This document shows positions 50,713 through 60,576 of a stretch of DNA of 64,000 nt, piece after piece. Positions within the stretch are counted from its first letter, which is position 1. Every line of letters begins with the position of its first letter. The notes beneath the pieces were generated by a model. That model did not search any database. It saw nothing but the letters and a program-made list of their open reading frames with translations, and was not told where the DNA came from. The stretch is from an uncultured Ruminococcus sp. (GTDB lineage Bacteria; Bacillota; Clostridia; Lachnospirales; Lachnospiraceae). The translations under genes and the position numbers were made by a program. Where the stretch lies: assembly GCA_900544395.1 (NCBI GenBank), contig UQVC01000001.1, positions 62,001 to 126,000 of the forward strand, read 5' to 3'.

Positions 50713-51517
50713 AAAATTATTGAGCGGACCGTATCTGTTCTGGGCAGTCTCCTTTATCATCATCCCACTTCTGATGATCCTTTATTATGGACTGACAGAC
50801 AAAAACGGGCATTTCACACTTTCGAACCTGGCACTGATCACCACACAGGAAAACTTAAAGGCACTGGGGCTGGCACTTCTGCTTTCTTTGGCAAGTACCA
50901 TGATCTGTCTGCTCCTGGCCTATCCGCTTGCCATGATCCTTTCGGAAAAACAGGTCAATCAGACCAGCTTTATTGTCCTGATCTTTATTCTTCCCATGTG
51001 GATGAATTTTCTGCTCCGGACACTTGCCTGGCAGAATCTTCTGGAGAAAAACGGCGTGATCAATATGATTCTTTCCTTCTTTCATTTGCCGGAATTGAAT
51101 CTGATCAACACGCCCTATGCGATCATCCTTGGTATGGTGTATAACTTTCTGCCGTTTATGGTCCTGCCGATCTACAATGTATTATCCAAGATCGACCGGG
51201 ATGTGATTTCTGCTGCCCGGGATCTGGGAGCAAACAGCATCCAGACATTTGTAAGAATCATCCTGCCCTTGAGTGTTCCCGGCATCATCAGCGGGATCAC
51301 CATGGTGTTTGTCCCATCCCTGACTACCTTTGTCATCTCCGATCTGCTCGGCGGAAGTAAGATCCTGCTCATCGGAAATGTCATTGAACAGGAATTCAAA
51401 CAGGGCAGCAACTGGAACACTGGCTCCGGACTTTCTCTGGTGCTGATGCTCTTTATCATTGCCAGCATGGCCATGATCGCCAAATATGACAAAGACGGGG
51501 AGGGAACTGCATTTTGA
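50702..51517 (+). CDS. potB: Polyamine ABC transporter permease PotB
   Basis: A 271-residue membrane protein with about six helices and the EAA loop AARDLGANSIQTFVRIILP. I chose the TTG at 50702, nine bases after GGAGG; an ATG at 50684 gives six more residues but has only a weak site. Both starts lie in the end of potA, so the genes are translationally coupled. It pairs with the PotC half of the next gene. Confidence 0.85.
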   Translation: MKNRKLLSGPYLFWAVSFIIIPLLMILYYGLTDKNGHFTLSNLALITTQENLKALGLALLLSLASTMICLLLAYPLAMILSEKQVNQTSFIVLIFILPMWMNFLLRTLAWQNLLEKNGVINMILSFFHLPELNLINTPYAIILGMVYNFLPFMVLPIYNVLSKIDRDVISAARDLGANSIQTFVRIILPLSVPGIISGITMVFVPSLTTFVISDLLGGSKILLIGNVIEQEFKQGSNWNTGSGLSLVLMLFIIASMAMIAKYDKDGEGTAF

Positions 51518-53400
51518 TCAAAACAACTGCAAAACGGATTTACCTTGCTCTGATTCTCATTTTGTTGTATGCTCCGATCGTCACTTTGATCGTACTTTCC
51601 TTCAACGACTCCAAAACCCGCTCTAAGTGGGGTGGATTCACCGGAAAGTGGTATCTCTCACTCTTTGAGAATCCAGACATTATGAATGCTCTTTACACCA
51701 CTCTGATCATCGCGCTGCTGTCTGCCTTGATCGCAACACTGATTGGAACTGCCGCATCCCTTGGGATCCAGGCTATGAAACCCAAAATGCGGACACTGTT
51801 TCTGGGCATTACCAATATTCCCATGCTCAATGCGGATATTGTCACCGGAATTTCCCTGATGCTCCTTTTTGTGGCATTTCGGTTTACACTGGGATTTTCC
51901 ACGGTTCTGCTGGCACATATCACATTTAATATTCCATATGTGATCTTAAGTGTCATGCCAAAGTTAAAACAAACGAAAAAAAGCACCTATGAGGCGGCTC
52001 TGGATCTGGGGGCCTCTCCCATCTATGCATTTGTCAAAGTGGTGCTTCCTGACATCCTGCCGGGGATCATTTCCGGATTCCTTCTGGCCTTTACGATGTC
52101 ACTGGATGATTTTGTGATCACCCACTTTACCAAAGGCCCCGGAGTAGATACACTTTCTACCAAGATCTACAGCGAAGTCCGCAAAGGGATCAAGCCGGAG
52201 ATGTATGCACTCTCTACGATTATGTTCCTGACGGTACTGATCCTGCTGTTCTTGATCAATTTCACACCGGATTCAAAAAAATCAGCCCGGACCGCTTCCC
52301 TCAGGCAGAGAAAATGGCAGAACGTCACCAGGATCGTCTGCAAACGGATCCTCCCTGTCGGAATGGCCCTCGTCATCACCGCAGGCGGATTTTATTACGG
52401 CTCCAAAAATGGAGTCACAGGAGGAGACAATCAGCTGATCGTATACAACTGGGGCGAATATCTGGATCCTGACGTGATCCCCATGTTTGAAAAAGAGACC
52501 GGTATCCAGGTTGTCTATGAGGAATATGAAACCAATGAGATCATGTATCCTAAAATCCAGTCCGGCGCCATTGCATATGATGTCGTCTGTCCTTCGGATT
52601 ACATGATCCAACGTATGATTGAAAATGATCTGCTTGCCGAGATTGATTTTGACAATATTCCAAATATCAAAAATATCGGCGCGACCTATCTGGAACAGTC
52701 CAGACAGTTTGACCCGGAAAACAAATATTCGGTTCCATACTGCTGGGGTACTGTCGGGATCCTTTATAATAAAATCATGGTAAAAGAGCCCATCGACAGC
52801 TGGTCTGTTCTGTGGGATGAAACCTACAAAGACAACATTCTGATGCAGGACAGCGTCCGGGATACATTTGCCGTTGCCTTAAAATATATCGGTGCTTCCT
52901 TAAACTCCACGGATCTCAATGAACTGGAAGCAGCCAAGCAGCTTCTCATCGAGCAAAAGCCGCTGGTACAGGCATATGTGATCGATCAGGTCCGTGATAA
53001 AATGATCGGAAATGAAGCTGCGATTGGTGTGATCTATTCCGGAGAAGCCATCTATACACAGATGGAAAACCCGGATCTGGAATATGTCATCCCGAAAGAA
53101 GGCTCCAACCTCTGGATCGATTCCTGGGTTATCCCAAAAAATGCAAAACATAAAGAAAATGCCGAAGCATTTATCAATTTTCTCTGCAGGCCGGAAATCG
53201 CCAAGATGAATTTTGACTATATCACCTATTCCACTCCGAATACGGCGGCACGGGAGCTGATCGAAGATCCAGCTATCCGCAACAGTACGATTGCATTCCC
53301 CGAAGCACAGGAATTAGAGCACTGTGAAACCTTCCGTTTCCTCGGAGACAAATACGATGCCCTGTATAACCAACTGTGGCGGGAAGTAAAATCAAAATAA
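51514..53400 (+). CDS. potCD: PotC-PotD fusion (permease plus substrate-binding protein)
   Basis: A 628-residue fusion. Residues 1-260 are a permease with EAA loop AALDLGASPIYAFVKVVLP. A further membrane helix lies near 285-300. From about 310 to the end is a PotD-type binding domain (LIVYNWGEYLDPDVIPMFEK, PSDYMIQRMI, IPKEGSNLWIDSWVIPK). Fusion tethers the binding protein to the membrane, replacing a lipid anchor; similar fusions are known in Firmicutes. The start is TTG, overlapping the potB stop by four bases, with GGGGAGGG upstream. Confidence 0.9.
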   Translation: MIKTTAKRIYLALILILLYAPIVTLIVLSFNDSKTRSKWGGFTGKWYLSLFENPDIMNALYTTLIIALLSALIATLIGTAASLGIQAMKPKMRTLFLGITNIPMLNADIVTGISLMLLFVAFRFTLGFSTVLLAHITFNIPYVILSVMPKLKQTKKSTYEAALDLGASPIYAFVKVVLPDILPGIISGFLLAFTMSLDDFVITHFTKGPGVDTLSTKIYSEVRKGIKPEMYALSTIMFLTVLILLFLINFTPDSKKSARTASLRQRKWQNVTRIVCKRILPVGMALVITAGGFYYGSKNGVTGGDNQLIVYNWGEYLDPDVIPMFEKETGIQVVYEEYETNEIMYPKIQSGAIAYDVVCPSDYMIQRMIENDLLAEIDFDNIPNIKNIGATYLEQSRQFDPENKYSVPYCWGTVGILYNKIMVKEPIDSWSVLWDETYKDNILMQDSVRDTFAVALKYIGASLNSTDLNELEAAKQLLIEQKPLVQAYVIDQVRDKMIGNEAAIGVIYSGEAIYTQMENPDLEYVIPKEGSNLWIDSWVIPKNAKHKENAEAFINFLCRPEIAKMNFDYITYSTPNTAARELIEDPAIRNSTIAFPEAQELEHCETFRFLGDKYDALYNQLWREVKSK

Positions 53401-53404
53401 ACAA

Positions 53405-53453
53405 AAAGAGCATTTGTTCTGTCAGACCATGATCCGCAGAACAAATGCTCTTT
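53405..53453. terminator. Bidirectional terminator between the pot operon and yitT
   Basis: Seventeen-bp perfect arms (from AAAGAGCATTTGTTCTG), A-rich before and T-rich after. Confidence 0.9.
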
Positions 53454-53465
53454 CTTATTCTGTTT

Positions 53466-54341
53466 TCATTCCTTTTTCACATCGATGAATCCTTCTCCAA
53501 ACACTTCGCTTGTCTCCGTCAGCATCACGAACGCCTCTGGATCCACCTCATGCGCTGCACTTCTTACGGAATATGCCTGGGAACTGGAACATGCACATAA
53601 CAGCACTTCTTTTTCTTCTTTTGTGTAAGTCCCCATTCCTTTGATCACCGTAGAACCTCTGCCGCTGATCTGATCGATCTTACGGGATACCTCCCCCGCT
53701 TTTGTGGTGATGATCAAGATCAGTTTTCCGGCGCCCATGCCATACATGATCTTATCAATCACAACGGATGTCACAAACGCAGAAATCAGCCCGTACAAAA
53801 CAGCGTCGATATTTCCAAAGACCGGCCAGCCAAGCAAAATGATCAGCAGATCAATGGCCATAGTCACAAATCCAATGGACAGGTGTGGCTTGATAGCTTT
53901 GATTGACATGGTCAAAAAGTCCGTTCCTCCGGAAGACGACCCACGCATGTAAAACAACGCCAGGGCTGCTCCCAGACAGACTCCGGAAAACAGCGCCGCC
54001 ATAAACGGCTCTCCTGTATACGGATCTGTATAAGGAAAAATCAGATCCAAAAAGATGGTGCAAAAAATCATGGTTCTTGCAGACTTAAACATGAATCGTT
54101 TTCCCACCAGCCGAAAGCTCAAAACGATCAGCGGAATATTTAAAATCAGGGTGGTAATTCCGATGGGCGCTCCCCATATATGATGAATGATCAATGCAAG
54201 ACCTGACAGTCCTCCGGGGGCAAAATCCGCAGTCTTGGCAAAAGTATAAATCCCAAGTGCATATAAAATACTTCCCACAATATCATAAGAAATATCCAAT
54301 GCAAGTTCTTTTTTGTTGATCTTCTTCTGATTCCATCTCAT
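53466..54341 (-). CDS. YitT family membrane protein
   Basis: A 291-residue protein with five or six membrane helices (ADFAPGGLSGLALIIHH is typical) and a C-terminal DUF2179 domain (GRGSTVIKGMGTYTKEEKEVL). Its function is unknown; transport is often suggested. The ATG at 54341 follows GAAGGGAA. It follows the nucleoside kinase gene by 20 bases. Confidence 0.85.
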   Translation of the reverse strand: MRWNQKKINKKELALDISYDIVGSILYALGIYTFAKTADFAPGGLSGLALIIHHIWGAPIGITTLILNIPLIVLSFRLVGKRFMFKSARTMIFCTIFLDLIFPYTDPYTGEPFMAALFSGVCLGAALALFYMRGSSSGGTDFLTMSIKAIKPHLSIGFVTMAIDLLIILLGWPVFGNIDAVLYGLISAFVTSVVIDKIMYGMGAGKLILIITTKAGEVSRKIDQISGRGSTVIKGMGTYTKEEKEVLLCACSSSQAYSVRSAAHEVDPEAFVMLTETSEVFGEGFIDVKKE

Positions 54342-54361
54342 GTGCGTTCCCTTCTTTTCTC

Positions 54362-56032
54362 CTATACAGGGAAGCATCCTCCTCCGATGAACTCCCGGAG
54401 CAGGGAGTTTGCCGGAACATAGTCGCTTCCAATCCCGATAAAGTAATCAAAAAACTTCAAAAGCCGCTTTGCTTCCAGATATTCCGGAGAATCCTTTTCC
54501 ACTCCAAACAAAAGCGGCTCCACATACTGCTTCAAAACTGCCAGCTCATAGAGCAGCGAAGAATTAAACATCACATCCGCCTCTTCCTGGAACGGAAAAA
54601 TATTCTCTTCCTCTCCTCGTCTTACAGAGGACCACATGGCGATGGTCTTCTGTGCGGATGTGCCTCTCGTCCTGGCATCTCTGACCAGCCTGCGGATCAG
54701 CCTTCCATCAGTCGACGGGATCCGGTTATGCTCATCAATATTCAGCTGGGTCAAAGCACTGATATAGATCTTAAACTTTCTGTCCGCAGACAGCTGACAG
54801 GAAAGCTTTGGATTCAGACAGTGGATTCCTTCTATTACCAGAATATCCTGCTCCTGCAATCGAGTCGGTGTGGTATCATAACTTCTGGTTCCCTTCTTAA
54901 AGTCAAAAATCGGAAGATGTACCGGCTCTCCTGCCAGCAGTGCCTGCATATCTTCATTAAACTGCCGGATATCGATGGCTTCCAGGCATTCAAAATTATA
55001 ATTGCCTTCCTCATCTTTCGGCGTTTTCTCCCGATCCACAAAATAATTGTCCACTGCGATCGGATGAGGTCGCATTCCCTGCGTCTGAAGCTGGATGGAA
55101 AGTCTGTGGGAAAACGTCGTTTTTCCGGAAGAAGACGGACCTGCGATCATGACCAGCTTTGTCTCCGGCTTTCTGGCGATCTGTGCGGCAATCTGCGCGA
55201 TCTGCCGTTCCTGATAAGCCTCCTGTACCAGAACGATCTCCCGCATATCATATTTGGTCACCATATCATTGAGCGCGCCTACCGTCTCAATATTCTGAAG
55301 ATCTCCCCACTGTACACTGCTCTTTAATACCTGAAACAGCTTTTCACGGGGTTCAAACGGCGGAACCACCTCCGGTTCTTTCCGAAGAGGCATCTGCAGC
55401 ACGAATCCTTCATCATACAGATACAATGCAAAATGCTTCAAATATCCGGAATCCGGCACCATATATCCGTAATAGTAATCTTCAAATTCGTTCATCCGAT
55501 AAATATTGACTTTGGAGACCCTGCGATACCCAAACAGCCGCTCTTTGTCATACATTCCATGTTTTCGGAACAGATCCACCGCATCGGATGTATGCACGGA
55601 CCGTTTTTCAATCGGAATCTTGGCATCCGCAAGCTCATGCATTCTGGCATCTACCTGATCCAAAAACTTCTGATCCAGCTTCAGATCACCATCCAGAGTA
55701 CAGTAATATCCTCTGCTCACAGAAAAATGAATCTTTACATTTCGGACATGCTCATGTTCTCCCACGTCATAAACCGCTTTGACCAGCATAAAACACAGAC
55801 TTCGCCGATAAGTTTCGTATCCGATGGGATCTGACACTGTCAGAAATTCCAGTCTGCAGTCTTTTTTCAACCGCTTGTTCAACTCCTGAAGCCGTGTTCC
55901 ATCCACCAGAGCCAACACGATCCGATGTTCATAATCTTTTTGCATCTCCTCGGCAATCACCCGATAAGTGATTCCCTTTTCATATTGTTTTGTCCGCTCC
56001 CCTATCTGAACACTGCAAAATTCTTTTTCCAT
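54362..56032 (-). CDS. Nucleoside (uridine) kinase with threonyl-tRNA-synthetase-like N-terminus
   Basis: A 556-residue protein of the Clostridia type. Residues 1-60 look like a TGS domain, 60-220 recall the editing region of ThrRS (HFSVSRGYYC, PIEKRSVHTSDAVDLF), and the C-terminus is a uridine-kinase fold with IAGPSSSGKTTF near residue 295. It likely phosphorylates a nucleoside. The role of the N-terminal part is unknown. It heads a yitT-linked transcript after the nif3 gene. Confidence 0.85.
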   Translation of the reverse strand: MEKEFCSVQIGERTKQYEKGITYRVIAEEMQKDYEHRIVLALVDGTRLQELNKRLKKDCRLEFLTVSDPIGYETYRRSLCFMLVKAVYDVGEHEHVRNVKIHFSVSRGYYCTLDGDLKLDQKFLDQVDARMHELADAKIPIEKRSVHTSDAVDLFRKHGMYDKERLFGYRRVSKVNIYRMNEFEDYYYGYMVPDSGYLKHFALYLYDEGFVLQMPLRKEPEVVPPFEPREKLFQVLKSSVQWGDLQNIETVGALNDMVTKYDMREIVLVQEAYQERQIAQIAAQIARKPETKLVMIAGPSSSGKTTFSHRLSIQLQTQGMRPHPIAVDNYFVDREKTPKDEEGNYNFECLEAIDIRQFNEDMQALLAGEPVHLPIFDFKKGTRSYDTTPTRLQEQDILVIEGIHCLNPKLSCQLSADRKFKIYISALTQLNIDEHNRIPSTDGRLIRRLVRDARTRGTSAQKTIAMWSSVRRGEEENIFPFQEEADVMFNSSLLYELAVLKQYVEPLLFGVEKDSPEYLEAKRLLKFFDYFIGIGSDYVPANSLLREFIGGGCFPV

Positions 56033-56056
56033 AAGACTGTCCTCCTGTCTGGAATC

Positions 56057-56839
56057 TTACAATACCTGAAACGGATGCACGACCGGTGCCGTGATGATCT
56101 CTGCTGCCGGAAGCCGTTCCTCTAAAAACCGTTTCATATCATCCATGAAAATATACTCGGTTCCATAATGTCCGGCATCGATCACCGCCATCCCCTGGGC
56201 TGCCGCATCCAGTCCTTCATGATGTCCGATATCTCCGGTCACCAGAACATCTGCCCCTTTTTGGATCGCGGGGTCAATGGCGCTTTTGCCGGATCCCGGA
56301 GACACTGCCATGGTATGCACCTTTTGTTTCATATCTCCGAATACTTTCACCGATCCCAGTTTCAGTTTATGCTTCACATAAACGCAACATTCTTCCAGAG
56401 TCATCTCCTCTGGCAAGATCCCAATTCTTCCGATTCCCTCTTCTTTCATCTCTGTATTCAGAGTCACATCCAGCACTTTGGTATCTGTCAGTCCCAGAAC
56501 TGTTCCGGAAAGCTCTGCCATGCCCAGTACGTCATAGTTGGTATGCATGGCATAATAAGAAATATCGTGCCGGATCAGCTCAAGCAGCCTGCGTCCGATA
56601 AAATCTTCATCCGTAATATGCTTCATGGGCGAAAAGATTAATGGATGATGAGTGATCAGCATGTCCGCCTTCCTGGCAATGGCCTGCCCGATCACTTCAT
56701 CCGTAGCATCCAGTGCCAGATAGATCCGATGGATCTCCTTTTCGCTTCGTCCTGCCAAAAGACCTACGTTGTCAAATCCCAAAGCCGCACTTTTGGGATA
56801 TGTACCTTCTATCATTGCCATAATCTCTCTACACAGCAT
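56057..56839 (-). CDS. Nif3-like dinuclear metal centre protein
   Basis: A 260-residue protein of the NIF3/YqfO family. Likely metal ligands include THHPLIF and HTNYD. A GTP cyclohydrolase I type 2 label is common for this family but poorly supported. It overlaps trmK by 11 bases, as in many Firmicutes where trmK and this gene are paired. Confidence 0.85.
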   Translation of the reverse strand: MLCREIMAMIEGTYPKSAALGFDNVGLLAGRSEKEIHRIYLALDATDEVIGQAIARKADMLITHHPLIFSPMKHITDEDFIGRRLLELIRHDISYYAMHTNYDVLGMAELSGTVLGLTDTKVLDVTLNTEMKEEGIGRIGILPEEMTLEECCVYVKHKLKLGSVKVFGDMKQKVHTMAVSPGSGKSAIDPAIQKGADVLVTGDIGHHEGLDAAAQGMAVIDAGHYGTEYIFMDDMKRFLEERLPAAEIITAPVVHPFQVL

Positions 56840-57542
56840 AATATTTCAGTCCTTTCCTGATACAGGCCAGATCATGTTGTAATTCTGCCTGTCTTCTTAT
56901 GATATGTTCTCCGCTCTGTTCTTCTAGTTTGTCCAAAATCCGGGATTTTATCTGCTCTTCTCGCTTTAAATATTGTTCCAATACCGGATGTCTGCTCTCC
57001 AGCAGCCGTTTGCCATAGCACAGTTCTATTTCATCCCACGCTTCGGGCGTCTCTCCATTTTCCATCGGGATAATACGCATCATCGGATAATACTTTCCAT
57101 CTTCCAATACCATGTCTTCTTCTGCAATCTGATAGCCTTCCTGCAACAGATAGGCACGCACTTTCGGAATCTCCGACTGGGGCTGTAAAATACATTCTTT
57201 CATCTGTCTGGCCACAGCCTGTCCCTCTGTCAGGATCTGAATCACCAGACCGCCGCCCATTCCTGCTGCGATCATGGCATCCGCCTCGCCCGGCTGTAAC
57301 CGCTCCAACCCATTGGAAAGCCGCAGTTTGATTCGATCCTCCAGCCCTGCTTCTTTTACATGCTCTCTGGCACGCTCAAGCGGTCCCTCATTGACGTCCA
57401 TGGCAAAGGCCCGCCGAATCTTCTGTCTGCCAGCCAGATAGATGGGAATATACGCATGGTCTGTTCCAATATCGGCTACACAGCCTGAAACGGTCACCAG
57501 ATTTGCTACCGCCTGCAGCCGTTTTGATAATTCTGCGATCAT
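56829..57542 (-). CDS. trmK: tRNA (adenine22-N1)-methyltransferase TrmK
   Basis: A 237-residue methyltransferase. VADIGTDHAYIPIYL is motif I and IAAGMGGGLVIQIL motif IV, both as in Bacillus TrmK. It methylates A22 of certain tRNAs. It lies four bases after rpoD and overlaps nif3, so all three share a transcript. Confidence 0.9.
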   Translation of the reverse strand: MIAELSKRLQAVANLVTVSGCVADIGTDHAYIPIYLAGRQKIRRAFAMDVNEGPLERAREHVKEAGLEDRIKLRLSNGLERLQPGEADAMIAAGMGGGLVIQILTEGQAVARQMKECILQPQSEIPKVRAYLLQEGYQIAEEDMVLEDGKYYPMMRIIPMENGETPEAWDEIELCYGKRLLESRHPVLEQYLKREEQIKSRILDKLEEQSGEHIIRRQAELQHDLACIRKGLKYYAV

Positions 57543-57546
57543 AGGC

Positions 57547-58662
57547 TTAATCCAGATAATCTCTCAGCTTGCGGCTGCGGCTTGGATGACGCAGTTTCCG
57601 GAGTGCTTTTGCTTCGATCTGGCGGATACGTTCACGGGTAACGTCAAATTCTTTTCCTACTTCTTCCAGCGTTCTGGCGCGTCCGTCGTTCATTCCGAAC
57701 CGGAGACGCAGCACTTTTTGTTCTCTTTCAGTCAGTGTATCCAGCACTTCGTCCAGCTGCTCTTTGAGCAAGGTCTGTGCCGCTGCTTCTGCCGGCACCG
57801 GTACGTTGTCATCCTGGATAAAATCTCCCAGATGACTGTCTTCTTCTTCTCCGATCGGAGTCTCCAGGGATACTGGTTCCTGAGAAATCTTCAGAATCTC
57901 ACGCACACGTTCTACCGGCATGTCCAGTTCTTTTGCGATCTCTTCCGGCATCGGTTCTCTTCCCAGTTCCTGCAGCAGCTGTCTGGACACACGGATCAGC
58001 TTGTTGATCGTCTCCACCATATGCACCGGGATCCGGATTGTTCTTGCCTGATCCGCGATCGCTCTTGTGATCGCCTGGCGGATCCACCATGTGGCATACG
58101 TACTGAATTTATATCCTTTGTGATAATCGAATTTCTCGACTGCTTTGATCAGACCTAAATTTCCTTCCTGGATCAGATCCAAAAACAGCATCCCACGTCC
58201 CACATAGCGCTTTGCAATGCTGACTACCAGACGGAGGTTGGCTTCTGCAAGCTCTTTTTTGGCATCTTCATCCCCTTCTTCCATTCTCTGTGCCAGCTCG
58301 ATCTCTCTGTCTGCACTCAAAAGAGGAACCTTTCCGATCTCTTTTAAGTACATTCTGACCGGATCTTCAATACTGACTCCATCCGGAACAGACAAGTCAA
58401 TATTTTCCATATCTACATCGTCTGTTTCTTCTGCCATAATAACGTCCATATCCACATCCAGATCATCATCACTGCTGATCCGCAGCACATCAATATTGTT
58501 GGCTTCCAGATACTCAAATACCTTTTCCATCTGCTCTGCTTCCAGTTCCATATCTGCAAAGCAGTCATTGATCTCCTGGATCTCCAGAATACTCTTCTTT
58601 TTCTTTCCCTGTGCTACCAGTTCTCTCAATCTTTCCGTAAACTTCTGAATATTCTCTTCCAT
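57547..58662 (-). CDS. rpoD: Primary RNA polymerase sigma factor (SigA)
   Basis: A 371-residue sigma-70. Region 1.1 is short and acidic, region 2 (RLVVSIAKRYVGRGMLFLDLIQEGNLGLIKAVEKFDY in parts) recognises the -10 and region 4.2 (VTRERIRQIEAKALRKLRH) the -35. The ATG at 58662 follows AGAGGAAGG. It lies after dnaG, the macromolecular synthesis operon order of Firmicutes. Confidence 0.95.
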   Translation of the reverse strand: MEENIQKFTERLRELVAQGKKKKSILEIQEINDCFADMELEAEQMEKVFEYLEANNIDVLRISSDDDLDVDMDVIMAEETDDVDMENIDLSVPDGVSIEDPVRMYLKEIGKVPLLSADREIELAQRMEEGDEDAKKELAEANLRLVVSIAKRYVGRGMLFLDLIQEGNLGLIKAVEKFDYHKGYKFSTYATWWIRQAITRAIADQARTIRIPVHMVETINKLIRVSRQLLQELGREPMPEEIAKELDMPVERVREILKISQEPVSLETPIGEEEDSHLGDFIQDDNVPVPAEAAAQTLLKEQLDEVLDTLTEREQKVLRLRFGMNDGRARTLEEVGKEFDVTRERIRQIEAKALRKLRHPSRSRKLRDYLD

Positions 58663-58718
58663 GTGTCCATCCTTCCTCTGTCTGCACAATATGCAGACGA
58701 TCTTGTTTTATTTTATCC

Positions 58719-60494
58719 TTATTCAATCGAAATATGCAGTTTCTTAATATCATCCAGCTTTCGCTTTTCTTCCATCAGCTTCTGTAGTCCTGCAATATCT
58801 GTGGGCGCCAGATGCATGGTACGATAGTCAATACTGTAGGTCTTGACTTTGATGATCGTCTCCTGCAGTGCTTTTTCCCGTTCTTCTTTTGTAGTCAGCT
58901 TCTGGATCCTGGTATGAAACAAAGAAGCCGCCTCCCGGTGCTCTTCTTCCTGCGTAAAATGGTTCAGGATCTTCGCCGGATTCAGCTCCCCTTCCTCATA
59001 CTGTTGATACAAAAACTCTGCCACTGTATGATACAGCGGCTCCGGAAAATCTTCCGGGGTGATATATTTTTGAATGATCCCGAACAGGTGCCTGTCTTCG
59101 ATCATCCAGGTGAGCAATACCTTCTGTGCAGTTTTGCTTCCGTCCTCTTTAGGCTTCTCATTTCCCCCAAGCTGCCTGGGACGTGCTGCCGGCGCTGCCA
59201 TTCCTTCTTTTACTGCCGTCTTAGCTACAAGCTTTTGCAGGCTTTCCGTCGTTGCATGATAGGTTCTGGCCACTGCTTCTATGTAATTATTGCGCTCCAG
59301 TTCCTCTTCAAATCCGATCAGCCTTCTGGCTGCTTCCTGAAAAAATGCAGTCTTTCCTTCCGGGGTATTTAGATCGTACTGCTTTTCCAGCATCTCCAGA
59401 CCGAACATGAATCCATTTCTCGCATTTCCGATCCTTCGCTCAAACTCCTCAGCTCCCAGATTTTTGATAAATTCGTCCGGATCTTTATACGGATCCATCC
59501 GAATCACCTTGGCTGTGATCCCGGCTTCTTTTAAGATCGGGACGGCCCGCAGGGCTGCCCTGGTTCCCGCTTCGTCACTGTCATAGGTAAGATATACCTC
59601 CTGCACATACCGCCTGATCAAAGATGCGTGCCCCGTTGTCAGCGCCGTTCCCAGGGATGCCACCGCATTAGTAAAGCCTGCCTGGTGCAGAGCGATCACA
59701 TCCATATAACCTTCACAGATCAAAAAATATGGCTTTCTTGACGTGCGGGCCCGGTTCAGTCCGTACAGATTTCGGCTTTTATCAAAAATCTCTGTCTCCG
59801 GTGAGTTCAGATATTTGGGCTTGCCGTCTCCCATCACCCTTCCCCCAAATCCGATGACCCGGTTGTTGACATCCATAATGGGGAACATGACCCGGTTCCA
59901 GAATTTGTCATACACACCGTGCTTTTCATCGGTATTGATCAGACCGGCCTGCCGGATCAGTTCCTCGGAATACCCTTTTTTCTGCAAATACCGGAACAGA
60001 TCGTCACTGTACTTGTTGGAGTATCCAAGCCCAAATCCTTTGATCGTCTCATCGGAAAGCTGCCGTCCCTTCAAATACTGATAGGCCGTAGTTCCCTGAG
60101 AAGCCTTCAGCTGCACATAAAAATACTGAGCTGCCAGTTTATTGATCTCCAAAAGCTGCATCCTTCGATCTGCCTTTGCCCTGGCTTCTTTGGAATACTC
60201 TTCTTCCGGCAGTTCGACTCCTGCCCGGTCTGCCAGAAATTTTAAAGCCTCAACAAACGAAAAGTTCTCATAATCCATCAGAAATGTAAACACATTGCCT
60301 CCTGCACCACATCCGAAGCAGTAATACATCTGTTTTTCTCTGCTGACGGAAAAAGAGGGGGATTTTTCGTTGTGAAACGGACAGAGTCCAAAATAAGAGC
60401 TTCCCTTTTTCTGTAATCTTACATATCCTGAGATCACATCCACAATATCATTTTTTGTTCTGACTTCTTCTATGATTTCTTCCGAATAATACAT
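58719..60494 (-). CDS. dnaG: DNA primase
   Basis: A 591-residue primase. The zinc finger is CPFHNEKSPSFSV with YYCFGCGAGG. The TOPRIM core includes ICEGYMDVIALHQ and YDSDEAGTRAA. The C-terminal domain contacts the helicase. It makes primers for lagging-strand DNA. The upstream region to 60576 has only a weak promoter candidate. Confidence 0.95.
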   Translation of the reverse strand: MYYSEEIIEEVRTKNDIVDVISGYVRLQKKGSSYFGLCPFHNEKSPSFSVSREKQMYYCFGCGAGGNVFTFLMDYENFSFVEALKFLADRAGVELPEEEYSKEARAKADRRMQLLEINKLAAQYFYVQLKASQGTTAYQYLKGRQLSDETIKGFGLGYSNKYSDDLFRYLQKKGYSEELIRQAGLINTDEKHGVYDKFWNRVMFPIMDVNNRVIGFGGRVMGDGKPKYLNSPETEIFDKSRNLYGLNRARTSRKPYFLICEGYMDVIALHQAGFTNAVASLGTALTTGHASLIRRYVQEVYLTYDSDEAGTRAALRAVPILKEAGITAKVIRMDPYKDPDEFIKNLGAEEFERRIGNARNGFMFGLEMLEKQYDLNTPEGKTAFFQEAARRLIGFEEELERNNYIEAVARTYHATTESLQKLVAKTAVKEGMAAPAARPRQLGGNEKPKEDGSKTAQKVLLTWMIEDRHLFGIIQKYITPEDFPEPLYHTVAEFLYQQYEEGELNPAKILNHFTQEEEHREAASLFHTRIQKLTTKEEREKALQETIIKVKTYSIDYRTMHLAPTDIAGLQKLMEEKRKLDDIKKLHISIE

Positions 60495-60576
60495 GTATGT
60501 CTCTTATCCCTTTTCCTTTTTAAGAATCGTAATATCCCCTACAATAATTATATTCTGTGTCTCTTCTCTGTTTCCT

